DNA of 64,000 bases from Pseudomonas khorasanensis (GCF_014268505.2 NZ_JABWQP020000001.1:1178001-1242000); one strand, 5' to 3'. Shown: positions 8,131-18,385, counted from the stretch's first letter. Notes: generated by a model from the sequence alone, not told the origin. A program made the numbers and translations.

Positions 8131-11082
8131 TCAGAACTGCCAATCCAGACTCAACCCAACGCCATGCAGCTTCTCGCGGCTGGCCAGTTGCCCGTTGTAG
8201 TCAAGGTTGACCCGCACGTCTTTACTCAAGGCCAGGCTGGCCTGCACGCCAACCAGCGCGGCATCACGTACCAGGGCCGAACTCTCCACCGAATATGGCG
8301 TGCCGACGCTGGCGAAGCGCAGATGCTGTTCTGATTCGATGTCGCTCAGGCTGTGCTGCCAGCCGAGACGGGCGCTGACGTCCAGTGTTTGCTGGTTCGA
8401 CAGGTTGAACGTCTTGATCGCGCGCGCACCCAGCGTGCTCAACACCACATCGCGACGATCGCCGGCGCTTTTCAGCGCGGCGGCGTCACCCTTTTCGGTG
8501 AAGCCTTCGGTGTCGAGGTGCAGGTAGGTCAGGTTGGCAAACGGTTCCACCGCCAGAGGCTGAAGCTGCAACCGATACGCTGCCTCGCCAAAGACCTGGG
8601 TGGTGGTCGCATCGACCTTGGCTTTTTGTTTGGCGCTGACTTCGTCGTATTGCAGATCGCGTTTCACATCGCCGCGATGCCAGCTGTACGCCGCGCCTGT
8701 ACTCAAGCGCCAGGCGCCGATGTCGTGCCCGGCATAAGCGCCCAAATGATAGCTGTCGACTTTCGCCGAGGAGTGCGTGCCCGCGCCCATGCTCAGCGAA
8801 CTGTCACTGTAACCGGTCACCAGACCGATGCGAGTGTGCTCGTCCACTGCGCCGTCAACACCCGCCAGCAAGCCGCCGATCGAAGTGTTGTAACCCGCGC
8901 TGTCGTGGCTTGAATCAGTGCGGCCCCAAGCACCGAGCGCCTTGATCCAGCCATTGCTCCGGGCGGAGGAGTCGTCGTGCAGGCGCTCGCCAACCGCATC
9001 GCGCAACTGGCGGCTGTCGTTGATCAGCATCGTACCCAGCGCCGGGTAGATCTCGCCGGACAATTGCTGAAAGGCTTGCTGCGCCGAGGTCGGGGTGGGC
9101 GTGCGCAGCAGGCTTTCGTAGACAGCGTTGCCCGCACCCAAACGTTCGACCGCCGCCGCGACCGAGCGCTGATTCGGCGTTTGTCCGACGCTGGCGAAGC
9201 TCGTCGCGTTGCGTTCGATGTTCAGCTCAATGCCGGTCGCGGCATAGTCGAGGCTGCCGCCGATGAACAGATAATTGGGCAGCACCGCATCAAACTGCCC
9301 CTGAATGCCGCCGGCTGCCTGCAGGATGTTGTACTGACGGCCGAGCAGGCTTTGCGCTTCAGCCGTGCTGAGCAATGTCGGGCTGTTCTCCAACGACAGG
9401 CTGACGGTGGCGCCGCCGATGTTCGCCGTGCCGCCGGCAACGATGCGATCGCTGCTCGCTGAAGACAGTTCAACGGCGTAAGTCGAACCCGCAGTGAACG
9501 TCACGTCACCGTCCACATTCAAGGTGCCGATGGAGTTGCCCGGCGCGACACGCCCGCCGCTATTGGCCGTCAGCGACGCGATGCGTCCGGTACCGCCGAG
9601 GGCAGCGTTGTTATTGACGGTGACGGCTGATGCGAGCGAACCGTTGACTGTCAGCATCCCGCCGTTGACCGTGGTTGGGCCGCGATAAGTGTTTGCGCCG
9701 CTGAGCAGCAGCTGGCCTTCGCCGGACTTGATCAGGCTGCCCTGATACACGCGCCCCGCCGCTGCTGAATCACGGGCCATGCCCACTGCATAGTCGGTCT
9801 GGTCCTGATGACTGGCGCCGGCCGGAACGCCGTTCTGCCAGCCTTTGTCCTGCAGGGTTTGCTGCCAGGCGCTGTGCTCGGCGAGGTCTTCGCCTTGACG
9901 CTGGAGCAGCGCCTTGTCGGAGATGTCATTGCTCCACACGTCGCGCTGCCCTGCGCCCAGGTTGGCGTCGAACTCACCGAGCAATTGCCCCGGCCCGCGC
10001 ATCGCCCGGCTGAGATTGGCCACGCCCCAGCCGAGCCGCTCAGTCGGCGCATCGGTCACCGAGCCGTCCAGTTGAGTGGCGGTGGTCAGCAGCACTTGCA
10101 GCGCTTGCTGATTATTCATGTACGGATAGCGTTCCATCACCAGCGCCAGCGCGCCGGTTGCGTGCGGTGCGGCCATTGAGGTGCCGGATTTGATCGCGTA
10201 ACCGCCACCGGGGACTGTGCTGTCGATCTTCGCGCCCGGCGTGGTGATGCACCAATACTTGGCGATGCCGCACTGGTTGTATTTCTGCTGATTGCTCTGA
10301 TCGAGCCCGGACACCGCCAGCCAGTGGCCTTCCAGATCCGGCTGAAAATACGGCAGCGCTGAACGCACGCTGGCGTTGGGGTAGCCGCTGTTACCGGCGC
10401 TGAACACGTTGATCACGCCGCGCCGCGACACATCGGCAGCGGCATCGAGCCAGGTGCCTTTGTTCCAATGCTGGGCGTACGCCGCGTGCAGATCCGCCAA
10501 GGTGCGATAGCTGACATCCGGCGGCTGACTGCCCCAGCTGTTATTGATCGCCCGGACGCCGGCGTCGGCCAGGCTGTTGTAGACCGCTTTGAAATAACGC
10601 GGATCCGGGCTGGGGCCGAACAGGAAACTGTCGTTCTTGTTGGTGTTGCCGACGTAAATTTGCGCGTTATAGGCCACACCGTGCATGCCGCTGCCGTCGC
10701 GCGAAGCGCCCATGGTTCCGACTACGTGGGTGCCGTGGGAGTCGTTGTTCGGGTTGAGCGTGCCATCGACGTTGAACGGCGAGCCGTCGACGTAGCTGCC
10801 GCTGGCGGATACCGGGTGATAGCGATCGGCGGCGAATTCGGGGTGGCTGGCATCGAAACCGGAGTCGAGAGCGCCGATTTTTACGCCCTTGCCGGTAATG
10901 CCGGCAGCGTAGGCTTGGTCCGCCTGCATGCGATCCAGGCCCCAATCACGCATGAACTCGGCGCTGCGCCAACTGGCCGGATCGCCTCGCTGGCCTGACT
11001 CCAGATACTGGGCCTGAGCCTGGTTTGTAGAAATCACAAGCAACAGGGTACCGACCGAGATCGGTTTGATGCGTACGTCCAT
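8131..11082 (-). CDS. Subtilisin-like (S8) serine protease autotransporter, proximal copy
   Basis: A 983-residue autotransporter paralogous to its downstream neighbour. It has a signal peptide (MDVRIKPISVGTLLLVIS..., cleavage near AQA-QYLESG), then an S8 domain with Asp73 (GALDSGFD), His116 (DSHGTHVVG) and Ser in SGTSMAAPH. An autotransporter-associated repeat (GQLLLSGANTYRGPTTVNGG) and a C-terminal beta-barrel ending LDWQF follow. Starts at 11091 (GTG), 11088 and 11082 are possible. I chose 11082 because the AAGAGAG purine run lies about 8 bases upstream. The classical DSG context is intact here, unlike in the sister protein. It is the first gene after aprF, separated by an inverted repeat, and matches prtA/pspA in related clusters. 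Confidence 0.91.
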   Translation of the reverse strand: MDVRIKPISVGTLLLVISTNQAQAQYLESGQRGDPASWRSAEFMRDWGLDRMQADQAYAAGITGKGVKIGALDSGFDASHPEFAADRYHPVSASGSYVDGSPFNVDGTLNPNNDSHGTHVVGTMGASRDGSGMHGVAYNAQIYVGNTNKNDSFLFGPSPDPRYFKAVYNSLADAGVRAINNSWGSQPPDVSYRTLADLHAAYAQHWNKGTWLDAAADVSRRGVINVFSAGNSGYPNASVRSALPYFQPDLEGHWLAVSGLDQSNQQKYNQCGIAKYWCITTPGAKIDSTVPGGGYAIKSGTSMAAPHATGALALVMERYPYMNNQQALQVLLTTATQLDGSVTDAPTERLGWGVANLSRAMRGPGQLLGEFDANLGAGQRDVWSNDISDKALLQRQGEDLAEHSAWQQTLQDKGWQNGVPAGASHQDQTDYAVGMARDSAAAGRVYQGSLIKSGEGQLLLSGANTYRGPTTVNGGMLTVNGSLASAVTVNNNAALGGTGRIASLTANSGGRVAPGNSIGTLNVDGDVTFTAGSTYAVELSSASSDRIVAGGTANIGGATVSLSLENSPTLLSTAEAQSLLGRQYNILQAAGGIQGQFDAVLPNYLFIGGSLDYAATGIELNIERNATSFASVGQTPNQRSVAAAVERLGAGNAVYESLLRTPTPTSAQQAFQQLSGEIYPALGTMLINDSRQLRDAVGERLHDDSSARSNGWIKALGAWGRTDSSHDSAGYNTSIGGLLAGVDGAVDEHTRIGLVTGYSDSSLSMGAGTHSSAKVDSYHLGAYAGHDIGAWRLSTGAAYSWHRGDVKRDLQYDEVSAKQKAKVDATTTQVFGEAAYRLQLQPLAVEPFANLTYLHLDTEGFTEKGDAAALKSAGDRRDVVLSTLGARAIKTFNLSNQQTLDVSARLGWQHSLSDIESEQHLRFASVGTPYSVESSALVRDAALVGVQASLALSKDVRVNLDYNGQLASREKLHGVGLSLDWQF

Positions 11083-11135
11083 GTTCATCACTCTCTTCTT
11101 GTTTTATTCAGGTCGTTTTGCTGTGTTGCCTGTTT

Positions 11136-11169
11136 CCCTCACCCCCTTGGGAAAGGTTTAGGGTGAGGG
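11136..11169 (-). terminator. Hairpin at the end of aprF, possible attenuator
   Basis: CCCTCACCC (11136-11144) pairs with GGGTGAGGG (11161-11169). The stem overlaps the aprF stop codon and precedes the first autotransporter gene. No clear U-run follows on the minus strand, so it may slow transcription or stabilise mRNA rather than terminate. Confidence 0.45.
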
Positions 11170-12528
11170 CTGTTGCGCGATCACGAACGCCTCGTCTACC
11201 CGCGCCAGATCCTGCTCGTTCAGGGTTCCGGCGTAGTAATGCAATTTGGTCCAGGCCATCAGGTAGTCGTAGCGCGCCTGCGCAAGGTCGCGACGCGTGG
11301 TGAACAGCTGCTGCTCGGCGTTCAACGCGTCGAGGTTGGTTCGCTCACCGCCCATGATGCTTTGCCTGGTCGACACCACCAGCGCTTCAGCCGACTTCAA
11401 CGCCTTCTGATACGCGCGCAATTTACTGACCCCGGACAGGCAGGCACTGAATTGCCGGCGCAGTTCGATCAAGGTCTCGCGCGTCTTGCCGTCCAGTTCG
11501 TACTCAGCCTGTTCCATCGTACGGCTGGCCTGTCGGGTCGAAGCGGACACCCCGCCGCCGGCGTACAGCGGCACGCTGACTTCCAGCCCGATGGTGTTGG
11601 TTTCGTAGCGCTGGTTATAGGTGTTGCCGCTTTCTGATTCGTTATCGCGCATCGAGGCGTAGGCGCTGATTTTCGGCAGATGCCCGGCGCGGTTGCGCTC
11701 GACTTCATACCGCGCGACCTCCACGGCCTGACGCTGCGAAGCCAGGTTCGGGTTGTTGCTGATCGCCAGCTCATGCCAGGTGTCGAAATTGGCCGGTTGC
11801 AGAGTGAACGTCTGGAACTGCTGAGCGAGCGGCGCGAGATCGCCGATGTCCACCGCCGGCACGCCAATCAGTGCACCCAATTCGCGCAACGCAGCATCCT
11901 GCTCGTTGCGCGCCTCGATTTCTTCGGCGGTCGCGAGTTCATAACGCGATTCGGCTTCGAGAATATCGGTGCGCGTGCCCTCGCCCTGCTGGAACATCTG
12001 TTCGTTCTGCTGGAACTGCTGCTCGTAAGCCTTTTTCTTCGCCTGCGCGATGTCGATCTGATCCTGGGCGAACAAGGCTTTGGTGTAGTTGTCGAGGACC
12101 CGCACCAACAGTTCCTGACTCTTGCCGCGAAAGGCTTCGTCGGCGAACAGCGATTGAGCCACGCCCTTGCGATACGCCGCGTAAGCCTCGTAATCGAGCA
12201 GCGGTTGCTGGACCGTCAGCGCCGAGCCGTAACTGCTGTAGTTGCGTTCGTCGGTACGGTTGCGCGCGCGCTCATCGAGCGAGGTGGCTTTGGAAGAGTT
12301 GCGCCCCTTGTTGTACGTATAGCCGATTCTTGGCAACAGCCCGGCGCGGCCGATGGCACGATTCTCGAGGCCGGCATCGCGCTCCTTGATTGCACCGAGA
12401 AACACCGGATCGTTGCGCAGCGCCTGTTCGTAAATATCGAACGGCCCCATGGCCGCGACCGCAGAGTGACTCGCCAGCAGCATCACTGCCGCTCCCAGCA
12501 TTGAAAGCTTATTCATACAACCGAACAT
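11158..12528 (-). CDS. aprF: Type I secretion outer-membrane channel AprF (TolC family)
   Basis: A 456-residue TolC-family outer-membrane factor with an N-terminal signal (MNKLSMLGAAVMLLAS.., cleavage after AVAA). Two repeated TolC halves with long helices follow (FDIYEQALRNDP; the second half includes ISNNPNLASQRQAVE). It completes the AprDEF exporter that carries AprA, and by inference the RTX lipase, straight to the medium. The start at 12528 has GAGGAA about 7 bases upstream. Its start lies two bases after the aprE stop, so the genes are one operon. Confidence 0.95.
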   Translation of the reverse strand: MFGCMNKLSMLGAAVMLLASHSAVAAMGPFDIYEQALRNDPVFLGAIKERDAGLENRAIGRAGLLPRIGYTYNKGRNSSKATSLDERARNRTDERNYSSYGSALTVQQPLLDYEAYAAYRKGVAQSLFADEAFRGKSQELLVRVLDNYTKALFAQDQIDIAQAKKKAYEQQFQQNEQMFQQGEGTRTDILEAESRYELATAEEIEARNEQDAALRELGALIGVPAVDIGDLAPLAQQFQTFTLQPANFDTWHELAISNNPNLASQRQAVEVARYEVERNRAGHLPKISAYASMRDNESESGNTYNQRYETNTIGLEVSVPLYAGGGVSASTRQASRTMEQAEYELDGKTRETLIELRRQFSACLSGVSKLRAYQKALKSAEALVVSTRQSIMGGERTNLDALNAEQQLFTTRRDLAQARYDYLMAWTKLHYYAGTLNEQDLARVDEAFVIAQQPSP

Positions 12529-12530
12529 CC

Positions 12531-13880
12531 TTATTCCTCGGTCAACGCAGAACCGGCTCGATCGAGCAACGGTTTGAACAGGTAGTTGAGGAGTGAACGC
12601 TCACCGGTACGCACGAACATTTCCGCCGGCATGCCGGGCTTGATCACCAGGCCATTGAGCTTTTCCATCGCCTGATCGCTGACGCTGCTGCGCAACACGT
12701 AATACGGCACGCCGGTTTTCTCATCGACCATCTGGTCGGCGGAAATCAGGCTGACTTCACCAGGCACACGTGGGGTTCTGCTTTGATTGAACGCAGTGAA
12801 AAGGATGTCCACCGGCAAATGCGTGCCGACCTTGTCGATCAAGTTGATTGGCAGATGGCCTTCCACTTCCAGCGTGGTGCCTTGCGGAACGATTTCCAGC
12901 AGGGTTTCGCCCTGACGCACCACGGCGCCTTCGGTGTGCACGCCAAGGTTGACTGCTACGCCATCGGCGGTGGCGAGGATCTCGCTGTGCTGCAGATCAA
13001 AACCGGCGGAGGTGAGTTGCTCGGACAAGGTGACGCTTTTCAGTTGCGCGTCGGCCAGTTGCGTGCGGACTTCCTTCTGGTACTCCTCGCCGTGCTGCTG
13101 CAACTTCAGACGCGACTCAAGGATGCCCTGCTCCACGCGCCCGCTTTCGCCGGTATTTTCGGCCAGTTGCTGCTGGACCTGCGACAGTTGGCGCTGATAG
13201 TCCATCAAGCGGTTGCGCGGGATGTAACCGCTGTCGGCCAGCGGTTGCAGGTTGCTCAGCTGTTGCTGCAAGGAGGTGGCCTGGGCATTGAGGTCGCTGC
13301 GTGCGCGACGCATACCGGCCAGTTGCGCGGTGGCGCCTTCTATATTGGCGCGCAATGCCGCCTGTTCACGAAAGAACGCTTCCCGGCGGCTGCTGAACAA
13401 TTGCCGCTGGCCTTCCAGTACCAGTGCCAGACGCGGGTCCGGGTCGTTGCTCAGCTCAGGCGGAAAGGTCACTTGCTTGAGGCTGTCGCGCTCGGCCTGC
13501 CAACGCGCGAGGCTGGCCCAGGCCATGCGGTATTGTGCCTGAAGCGATTGCACGTCAGCCGCGACCTGAGTCTGATCGAGGCGGAACAGTGGCTGACCCT
13601 GCTTCACAATCTCGCCTTCGCGCACCAGAATCCGGCTGACTACGCCGCTGCTCATCGACTGAACAGCCTTGCGTTTACCCGAGACCACCACCGTGCCTTG
13701 CACCGGGATGCCCTGATCGAGCGGCGCCAACGCGGCCCAGGTGAAGAAACTGCCAGCGCCGACAATGGCCAGAATCCAGCCCATGCGCGCGAAGAACCTG
13801 GCATCGCGTTCAGGGCGTTCAGTGATATACGCGTGTTCCATGTTCGCTTCGTTTTCAGTGTTCATGCTGGCGCTGCTCAT
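12531..13880 (-). CDS. aprE: Type I secretion membrane-fusion protein AprE (HlyD family)
   Basis: A 449-residue HlyD-type adaptor. A single membrane segment near residues 32-52 (MGWILAIVGAGSFFTWAAL) is followed by a lipoyl half (GTVVVSGKRKAVQS...GVVSRILVREGEIV), a long coiled coil (~95-280), the second lipoyl half and the conserved C-terminal beta region (KLNGLVIKPGMPAEMFVRTG). It links the AprD ATPase to the AprF channel. The start codon overlaps the aprD stop (ATGA), which indicates translational coupling. Confidence 0.95.
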   Translation of the reverse strand: MSSASMNTENEANMEHAYITERPERDARFFARMGWILAIVGAGSFFTWAALAPLDQGIPVQGTVVVSGKRKAVQSMSSGVVSRILVREGEIVKQGQPLFRLDQTQVAADVQSLQAQYRMAWASLARWQAERDSLKQVTFPPELSNDPDPRLALVLEGQRQLFSSRREAFFREQAALRANIEGATAQLAGMRRARSDLNAQATSLQQQLSNLQPLADSGYIPRNRLMDYQRQLSQVQQQLAENTGESGRVEQGILESRLKLQQHGEEYQKEVRTQLADAQLKSVTLSEQLTSAGFDLQHSEILATADGVAVNLGVHTEGAVVRQGETLLEIVPQGTTLEVEGHLPINLIDKVGTHLPVDILFTAFNQSRTPRVPGEVSLISADQMVDEKTGVPYYVLRSSVSDQAMEKLNGLVIKPGMPAEMFVRTGERSLLNYLFKPLLDRAGSALTEE

Positions 13881-15652
13881 ACACCCGAATTCCTGGTCGT
13901 AGGCTGATACTGCCGGCTCATGCTGAGCCCGCCCGGTGTTTGTGCAGCTTTTTCGCGTTGCTGGTCCTGCTGACCGGAGAGCGCCTTGAGCACATCCTGA
14001 CTCGGGCCAAATGCCTGCAAGCGACCGTCGTTGAGCACGAGTAATTTATCTGCCTGGGCCAGCACCGAAGAGCGGTGCGTCACCAGAATCACCGTGGTGC
14101 CCTGAGCCTTGAGTTGCGCGATGGCGCTGGCCAGTGCGGCTTCGCCAACGGTGTCGAGGTTGGAATTGGGTTCATCCAGCACCACCAGGCTCGGCGTGCC
14201 GTACAGCGCGCGGGCCAGCGCCACGCGTTGCTTCTGGCCACCGGACAAGCCACTGCCGTCCTCGCCCAGTTGCGTGTCGTAACCTTGCGGCAGGCGCAGG
14301 ATCATCTCGTGGACGCCAGCCTGTTGTGCCGCCGCCACGACTTTTTGCGCATCGGCTTCGCTGAATCGAGCGATGTTTTCGGCGATGGAGCCGCTGAACA
14401 ATTCGATGTCTTGCGGCAGGTAGCCGACGTAAGGGCCGAGCTGGTCGCGGTTCCAGCGGTGAATGTCCGCGCCATCCAGGCGCACGGTGCCGCCCAGCGT
14501 CGGCCAAACGCCAACCAGCACGCGGGCCAGAGTCGATTTGCCGGAGCCGGAAGCACCGAGCACGCCGAGCACTTCACCGGCACCCAGGTTGAAATTGACC
14601 ATGTGCAATGTCGCGGTGCGCCTTCCTGGCGGGCCGGCGCTGACTTGTTCGAAGGTGATCTGGCCTTTAGGCGCCGGCAGTGCCATGGCTTCGTCACTCG
14701 GCGGAAAAGCTTGCAGCAGCGCATCGAGCCGACCGTAAGCCAGCTTCGCCCCGCTCCACTGTTTCCATACGGCGATCAGCTGGTCGATGGGGCTCAACAC
14801 GCGGCCCATCAAAATCGAACCGGCGATCATCATCCCGGCGGTCATGTCGCCCTTGATCACCAACAAGGCGCCCAGGCCCAGCACCAACGATTGCAGACAC
14901 AGGCGAAGCGTTTTGCTCAACGAACTGATCACCGCACCGGTGTCGCTGGCCTGGTTCTGCAAGCCGAGAAAGCGCGAGTGCACCTCAAACCAGCGTTTGC
15001 GCAGCGACCCGAGCATACCCATCGCCTGAATGGTTTCGGCATTGTGCAAATGGCTGGTCGCCAACTGACTGGACTGCTGGGAAAACCCGGCGGCCTCGCC
15101 CAACGGCTTCCTGGTCATATATTCGTTGAGGCACGCCAACCCGATCAGCAGCAAGGCACCCGCCGTGGCCAGCACCCCTAGCCAGACGTTGAACAGGTAG
15201 ATGACGAACAGATAAACCGGGAACCACGGCGCATCGAAGAAGGCGAACAGCGCCGGCCCGGTGACGAATTGGCGGATGTGGGTCAGGTCACCCAACGACT
15301 GACCGGCATTGCCTTCGCCCTTGAACAGATTGCGTTCGAACGCCGCTTGATAGACACGCAGGTTAAAACGGCGCTCCAGCTGGCTGCCGATGCGGATTAC
15401 GATAAAGCTGCGGATCACCTCCAGCAGCCCGATGAAGACGAAGAAACCGACGACCATAAGCGATAGCATCGCCAACGTGGTTTCGTTCTGCGACGACAAC
15501 ACGCGGTCATAGACTTGCAGCATGTAGATGGACGGCACCAGCATCAACACGTTGATGAGCGCGGTGAAACAACCAACGCTGATCAGAATGCTTTTATAGT
15601 CACCCAATGCCTTGATTAACGGAGCGGTGGCTGGGGCCTTCGCCATCTTCAT
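13877..15652 (-). CDS. aprD: Type I secretion ABC transporter AprD
   Basis: A ~591-residue fused membrane/ATPase exporter of the PrtD/AprD type. The N-terminal half holds about six membrane segments (e.g. LALLSLMVVGFFVFIG-like stretch near 60-80). The C-terminal ABC domain has Walker A GASGSGKST, signature LSGGQ, Walker B LVVLDEP and the H-loop THR. It energises export of the RTX protease and lipase. In-frame starts exist at 15700, 15676 and 15652. I chose 15652 (MKMAKAPATAP) because AGGAAG lies 5-7 bases upstream and related proteins begin there. Confidence 0.93.
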   Translation of the reverse strand: MKMAKAPATAPLIKALGDYKSILISVGCFTALINVLMLVPSIYMLQVYDRVLSSQNETTLAMLSLMVVGFFVFIGLLEVIRSFIVIRIGSQLERRFNLRVYQAAFERNLFKGEGNAGQSLGDLTHIRQFVTGPALFAFFDAPWFPVYLFVIYLFNVWLGVLATAGALLLIGLACLNEYMTRKPLGEAAGFSQQSSQLATSHLHNAETIQAMGMLGSLRKRWFEVHSRFLGLQNQASDTGAVISSLSKTLRLCLQSLVLGLGALLVIKGDMTAGMMIAGSILMGRVLSPIDQLIAVWKQWSGAKLAYGRLDALLQAFPPSDEAMALPAPKGQITFEQVSAGPPGRRTATLHMVNFNLGAGEVLGVLGASGSGKSTLARVLVGVWPTLGGTVRLDGADIHRWNRDQLGPYVGYLPQDIELFSGSIAENIARFSEADAQKVVAAAQQAGVHEMILRLPQGYDTQLGEDGSGLSGGQKQRVALARALYGTPSLVVLDEPNSNLDTVGEAALASAIAQLKAQGTTVILVTHRSSVLAQADKLLVLNDGRLQAFGPSQDVLKALSGQQDQQREKAAQTPGGLSMSRQYQPTTRNSGV

Positions 15653-15855
15653 TGATTCTTCCTGAACAGTATTCATCGCCCCTGAGAGGCGACACTTCAA
15701 TTAATAAAGCGAGCCATGCCGAAGTACACTTCTTGGAAGGCCGCTTACACTTTCATAACAATTAGCGCTATATAATCCGGTGCAGTTGCCCTTGGTGACC
15801 TGCTTATAACCGCTTGCAGGATCTTTATATCCGCGTTGGTTCTATAAAGGGCAGA

Positions 15856-16284
15856 TCAGTTATCAGACTCCGCACGTTCCAGCGTGACAATCAAACCCGA
15901 CATCAAAGTCGCCAGATACAACCCATCACGTTGTCGGCTGAAAAACTGGATCCTTGAGCCTTCCGTGCCGGTGATCGACAAACCGTCGGGGTCGGGAAAC
16001 CATCCGATCGGAGCTTGCTCCAGCCAGGCGCCCAAACAGTCGGCCCCTCGACCCAGCGTCTTGTTGGCAAGCAATTCGAGATCGCACGTATTCGAAGGTT
16101 TGTCCTGCAGTTTTTGCGCGCCAAGGTCATCACCCGTCGTGGACAGCGTTGCTTGCCATTGCCCTGCGAATACCAAGGGGTCTTCGAGCCTGAGGCTGCT
16201 TGCCATAATTGTTTCTCCTGAAAACGTAACGAGTGCCGCTGAAAGCCACGCCATTGCCGTGTAGGTAAAAGCTCTGTTGCTCAT
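15856..16284 (-). CDS. aprI: Periplasmic alkaline protease inhibitor AprI (Inh)
   Basis: A 142-residue precursor of the Inh/AprI family. A hydrophobic signal region (MAWLSAALVTFSG) leads to a small beta-barrel domain with the conserved disulfide pair (CDLELL...GADC), the tryptophan-rich core (GWFPDPDG) and the family C-terminus (GLYLATLMSG). Inh proteins plug the AprA active site with their N-terminus and protect the periplasm from misdirected protease. The start at 16284 (MSNRAFTY) is preferred over longer frames, as upstream sequence is non-signal-like. It lies between aprA and aprD as in other apr operons. Confidence 0.88.
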   Translation of the reverse strand: MSNRAFTYTAMAWLSAALVTFSGETIMASSLRLEDPLVFAGQWQATLSTTGDDLGAQKLQDKPSNTCDLELLANKTLGRGADCLGAWLEQAPIGWFPDPDGLSITGTEGSRIQFFSRQRDGLYLATLMSGLIVTLERAESDN

Positions 16285-16375
16285 GGAAGAATTTGCTCCA
16301 ACCTGTAGCCTTGCGTACGGCGTGTACCGATGCAAGTAAAGAAAGCGACGCCTGGGGCGCCGCTTTCCCTTCACA

Positions 16376-17821
16376 TTACGCCACGATATCGCTGGTCGCT
16401 GCCTGTCCAACGGTGCTGACAACGAAATCAGCCACGCCATGCCCGGAGAAATCCACCGACAACAGGCTGTTTCCGCCCGAGGAGGTCAACACCGCATCGC
16501 CAGCAGAACCGGTGAAGCTGTTGACGAAGTGCAGGCCCGCCCCGTTGGTGATTCCGGTCAGGTCGATTTTGTCGAGCCCGCTGACGAAATCGAGGATCTG
16601 ATCGATCGCACCCGGCTTGGAATCCGAGCTGGCGGCGAACACAAAAGTGTCCGAACCGACGCCGCCCCATAGCTTGTCGGCACCGCCAGCCCCGTAGAGG
16701 ATGTCGTTGCCGGCGCCGCCCTTCAGTTCGTTGGCCACGCTGTTGCCGATCAACAGATCGCTGCCCGAACCACCGATGGCGTTCTCGATGATCGCGCCTT
16801 TGGCAATCGACACGTTGCCCACAAGGCCGCCAACGTCCGAGAACGAAGCCTCATTAAGGTTGATCTTCTGGTTCTGGGTGAAGCCGGAGAAGTCCAGAGT
16901 GTCCCTGCCGCCAGCATCCCACACCGAGAACACCACTTTGTCGCTCGACGAAGAAGCGCTGAGGAAATCCCGACCGGTGTTGGAGTTGAAGCCGTAGGTG
17001 CTGTCGCCGGTGCGAGTGGAGGTGTTGGCACCGTAGAGCTTCTGGATCGCGGCGATGTCGTCCATCAGCGGGCCGGACGAATAGGCTTCGACGCCGCCCT
17101 TGCTGAAGTTCTGGCTGGTATTGCTCTCGCTCCAGTAACTCATGACGCTGTAGCCGCGGGTGTCCTGCCCGTAGGTCGCGTCGTTGTAGGTCGGGTTGCC
17201 ATTGCCGGCGTTGTAGTCGCCAGGGTGAGCAAGGCCCAAAGAGTGGCCGATTTCATGGGTCAGGGTCTGACGGCCGTAATTGTTGAGCTCCGGGTTCTTG
17301 TTCTGCGTGTAGCTGCTGTTGATCAGGTACCACGAAGTACCGTCATAGCCTGCGCCCGTGCCTGGAAGGTAAGCGAACGCCGCCGCGCCATCCTGGCCAC
17401 CGCTGTAGTTACCGAAGGTCATGTGGCCGTCACCGCCCGAGGCTTTCTCGGTGAAGGTGAGATTGGCAACATCGGCCCAGGATTGCATGGCGAGCTTGGC
17501 TTGCGCTTGCTGCTGCGCGCTGAACTGACTGAAACCGCTGATTCCGTGTTTGTTCATCGTGCTGGACGATGCCGAGGTCAGGAACGTGTAGGTCAGTTCA
17601 ATTTTGCCACTGCCGTCCCTGTCCTGATAGGCAGCGCCGTCACGCAGCAGTTGGGTAGCCGCCTGATCGACGGAATATGAGGGTTTGCCATTGACCGTGA
17701 GGTTGCCGCCACGATCGTACTGATGGCTGAAGCTGTTGATCTGGTTGTACGCCGAACTGAAGGCGGCCAGCTGGAACGCCTGTTCGGCGGTATCAATAGC
17801 GTTAGCTTTTACTTTCGACAT
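16376..17821 (-). CDS. aprA: Serralysin metalloprotease AprA (AprX)
   Basis: A 481-residue secreted zinc protease of the M10B/serralysin family. It has no Sec signal. The zinc motif HExxHxxGxxH is at 189-199 ([11 protein letters not shown]), with the Met-turn SVMSYW at 225-230. RTX nonapeptide repeats follow ([19 protein letters not shown]), with a C-terminal type I signal ([10 protein letters not shown]). The start at 17821 ([10 protein letters not shown]) is the family start, preceded by AAGGAAGT about 9 bases away. It is the first gene of the exoenzyme cluster. This is the heat-stable milk-spoilage type protease known as AprX. Confidence 0.96.
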   Translation of the reverse strand: MSKVKANAIDTAEQAFQLAAFSSAYNQINSFSHQYDRGGNLTVNGKPSYSVDQAATQLLRDGAAYQDRDGSGKIELTYTFLTSASSSTMNKHGISGFSQFSAQQQAQAKLAMQSWADVANLTFTEKASGGDGHMTFGNYSGGQDGAAAFAYLPGTGAGYDGTSWYLINSSYTQNKNPELNNYGRQTLTHEIGHSLGLAHPGDYNAGNGNPTYNDATYGQDTRGYSVMSYWSESNTSQNFSKGGVEAYSSGPLMDDIAAIQKLYGANTSTRTGDSTYGFNSNTGRDFLSASSSSDKVVFSVWDAGGRDTLDFSGFTQNQKINLNEASFSDVGGLVGNVSIAKGAIIENAIGGSGSDLLIGNSVANELKGGAGNDILYGAGGADKLWGGVGSDTFVFAASSDSKPGAIDQILDFVSGLDKIDLTGITNGAGLHFVNSFTGSAGDAVLTSSGGNSLLSVDFSGHGVADFVVSTVGQAATSDIVA

Positions 17822-18385
17822 AAACACACTTCCTTGTTTAGCAATGGAACAGTTTTTGTCCGATAGCGACAATCCCTGGCGAGATCGTCCTATCACTCGC
17901 CCAATGAAGGCGTAACGAACCTGACACAATTTGAAATCTGTCGTAAAGGATTTTTTTGAGATCCAATCCGGTTGGGTCAGGAAACTGCCGTAAACAAAGC
18001 GTGCGGGAGGGAAAGAATGTTTTTAGTTGAGAGGTAAGTGGTAATTGTCTGACGATTTTCTATTTAAATATTAAATATGAGTAACTTTGTATTTGTCGGT
18101 CAAGTCACACTTTGAGTGTCAATGGTGCCAGTGCTTTGATATCAACTAGTTTCAGTGTGCCGGAACTCCAATGTGGGAGCGAGCCTGCTCGCGAAGGCGT
18201 CGTATCTGTTGAGGTTTTCCGTAAATGACACACCGCTTTCGCGAGCAGGCTCGCTCCTACAGGGGAACGTATTTTGCCTTGATACCTCAGCACTGATCGT
18301 TCCCACGCTCTGCGTGGGAATGCAGCAAGGGACGCTCTGCGTCCCGGAGTCGACGCAGAACGATCAATGTTTTTGCCTTGATACC
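17822..18385. other. 564-base non-coding region upstream of aprA, with repeats
   Basis: No supportable gene. 17822-18165 is unusually AT-rich for this genome (around 18050-18100) and must hold the aprA promoter; I see no confident -35/-10. The remainder is repeat DNA: a REP doublet at 18172-18264 and a second palindromic element at 18295-18365 flanked by a direct repeat. Confidence 0.7.
18172..18264. repeat. REP doublet (GTGGGAGCGAGCCTGCTCGCGAA type)
   Basis: A unit at 18173-18197 (tgtgggagcgagcctgctcg...) faces an inverted copy at 18239-18264 (cgcgagcaggctcgctcc...). This is the commonest fluorescens-group REP arrangement and recurs at 40556, 59063 and, as a variant, at 60714. Confidence 0.85.
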
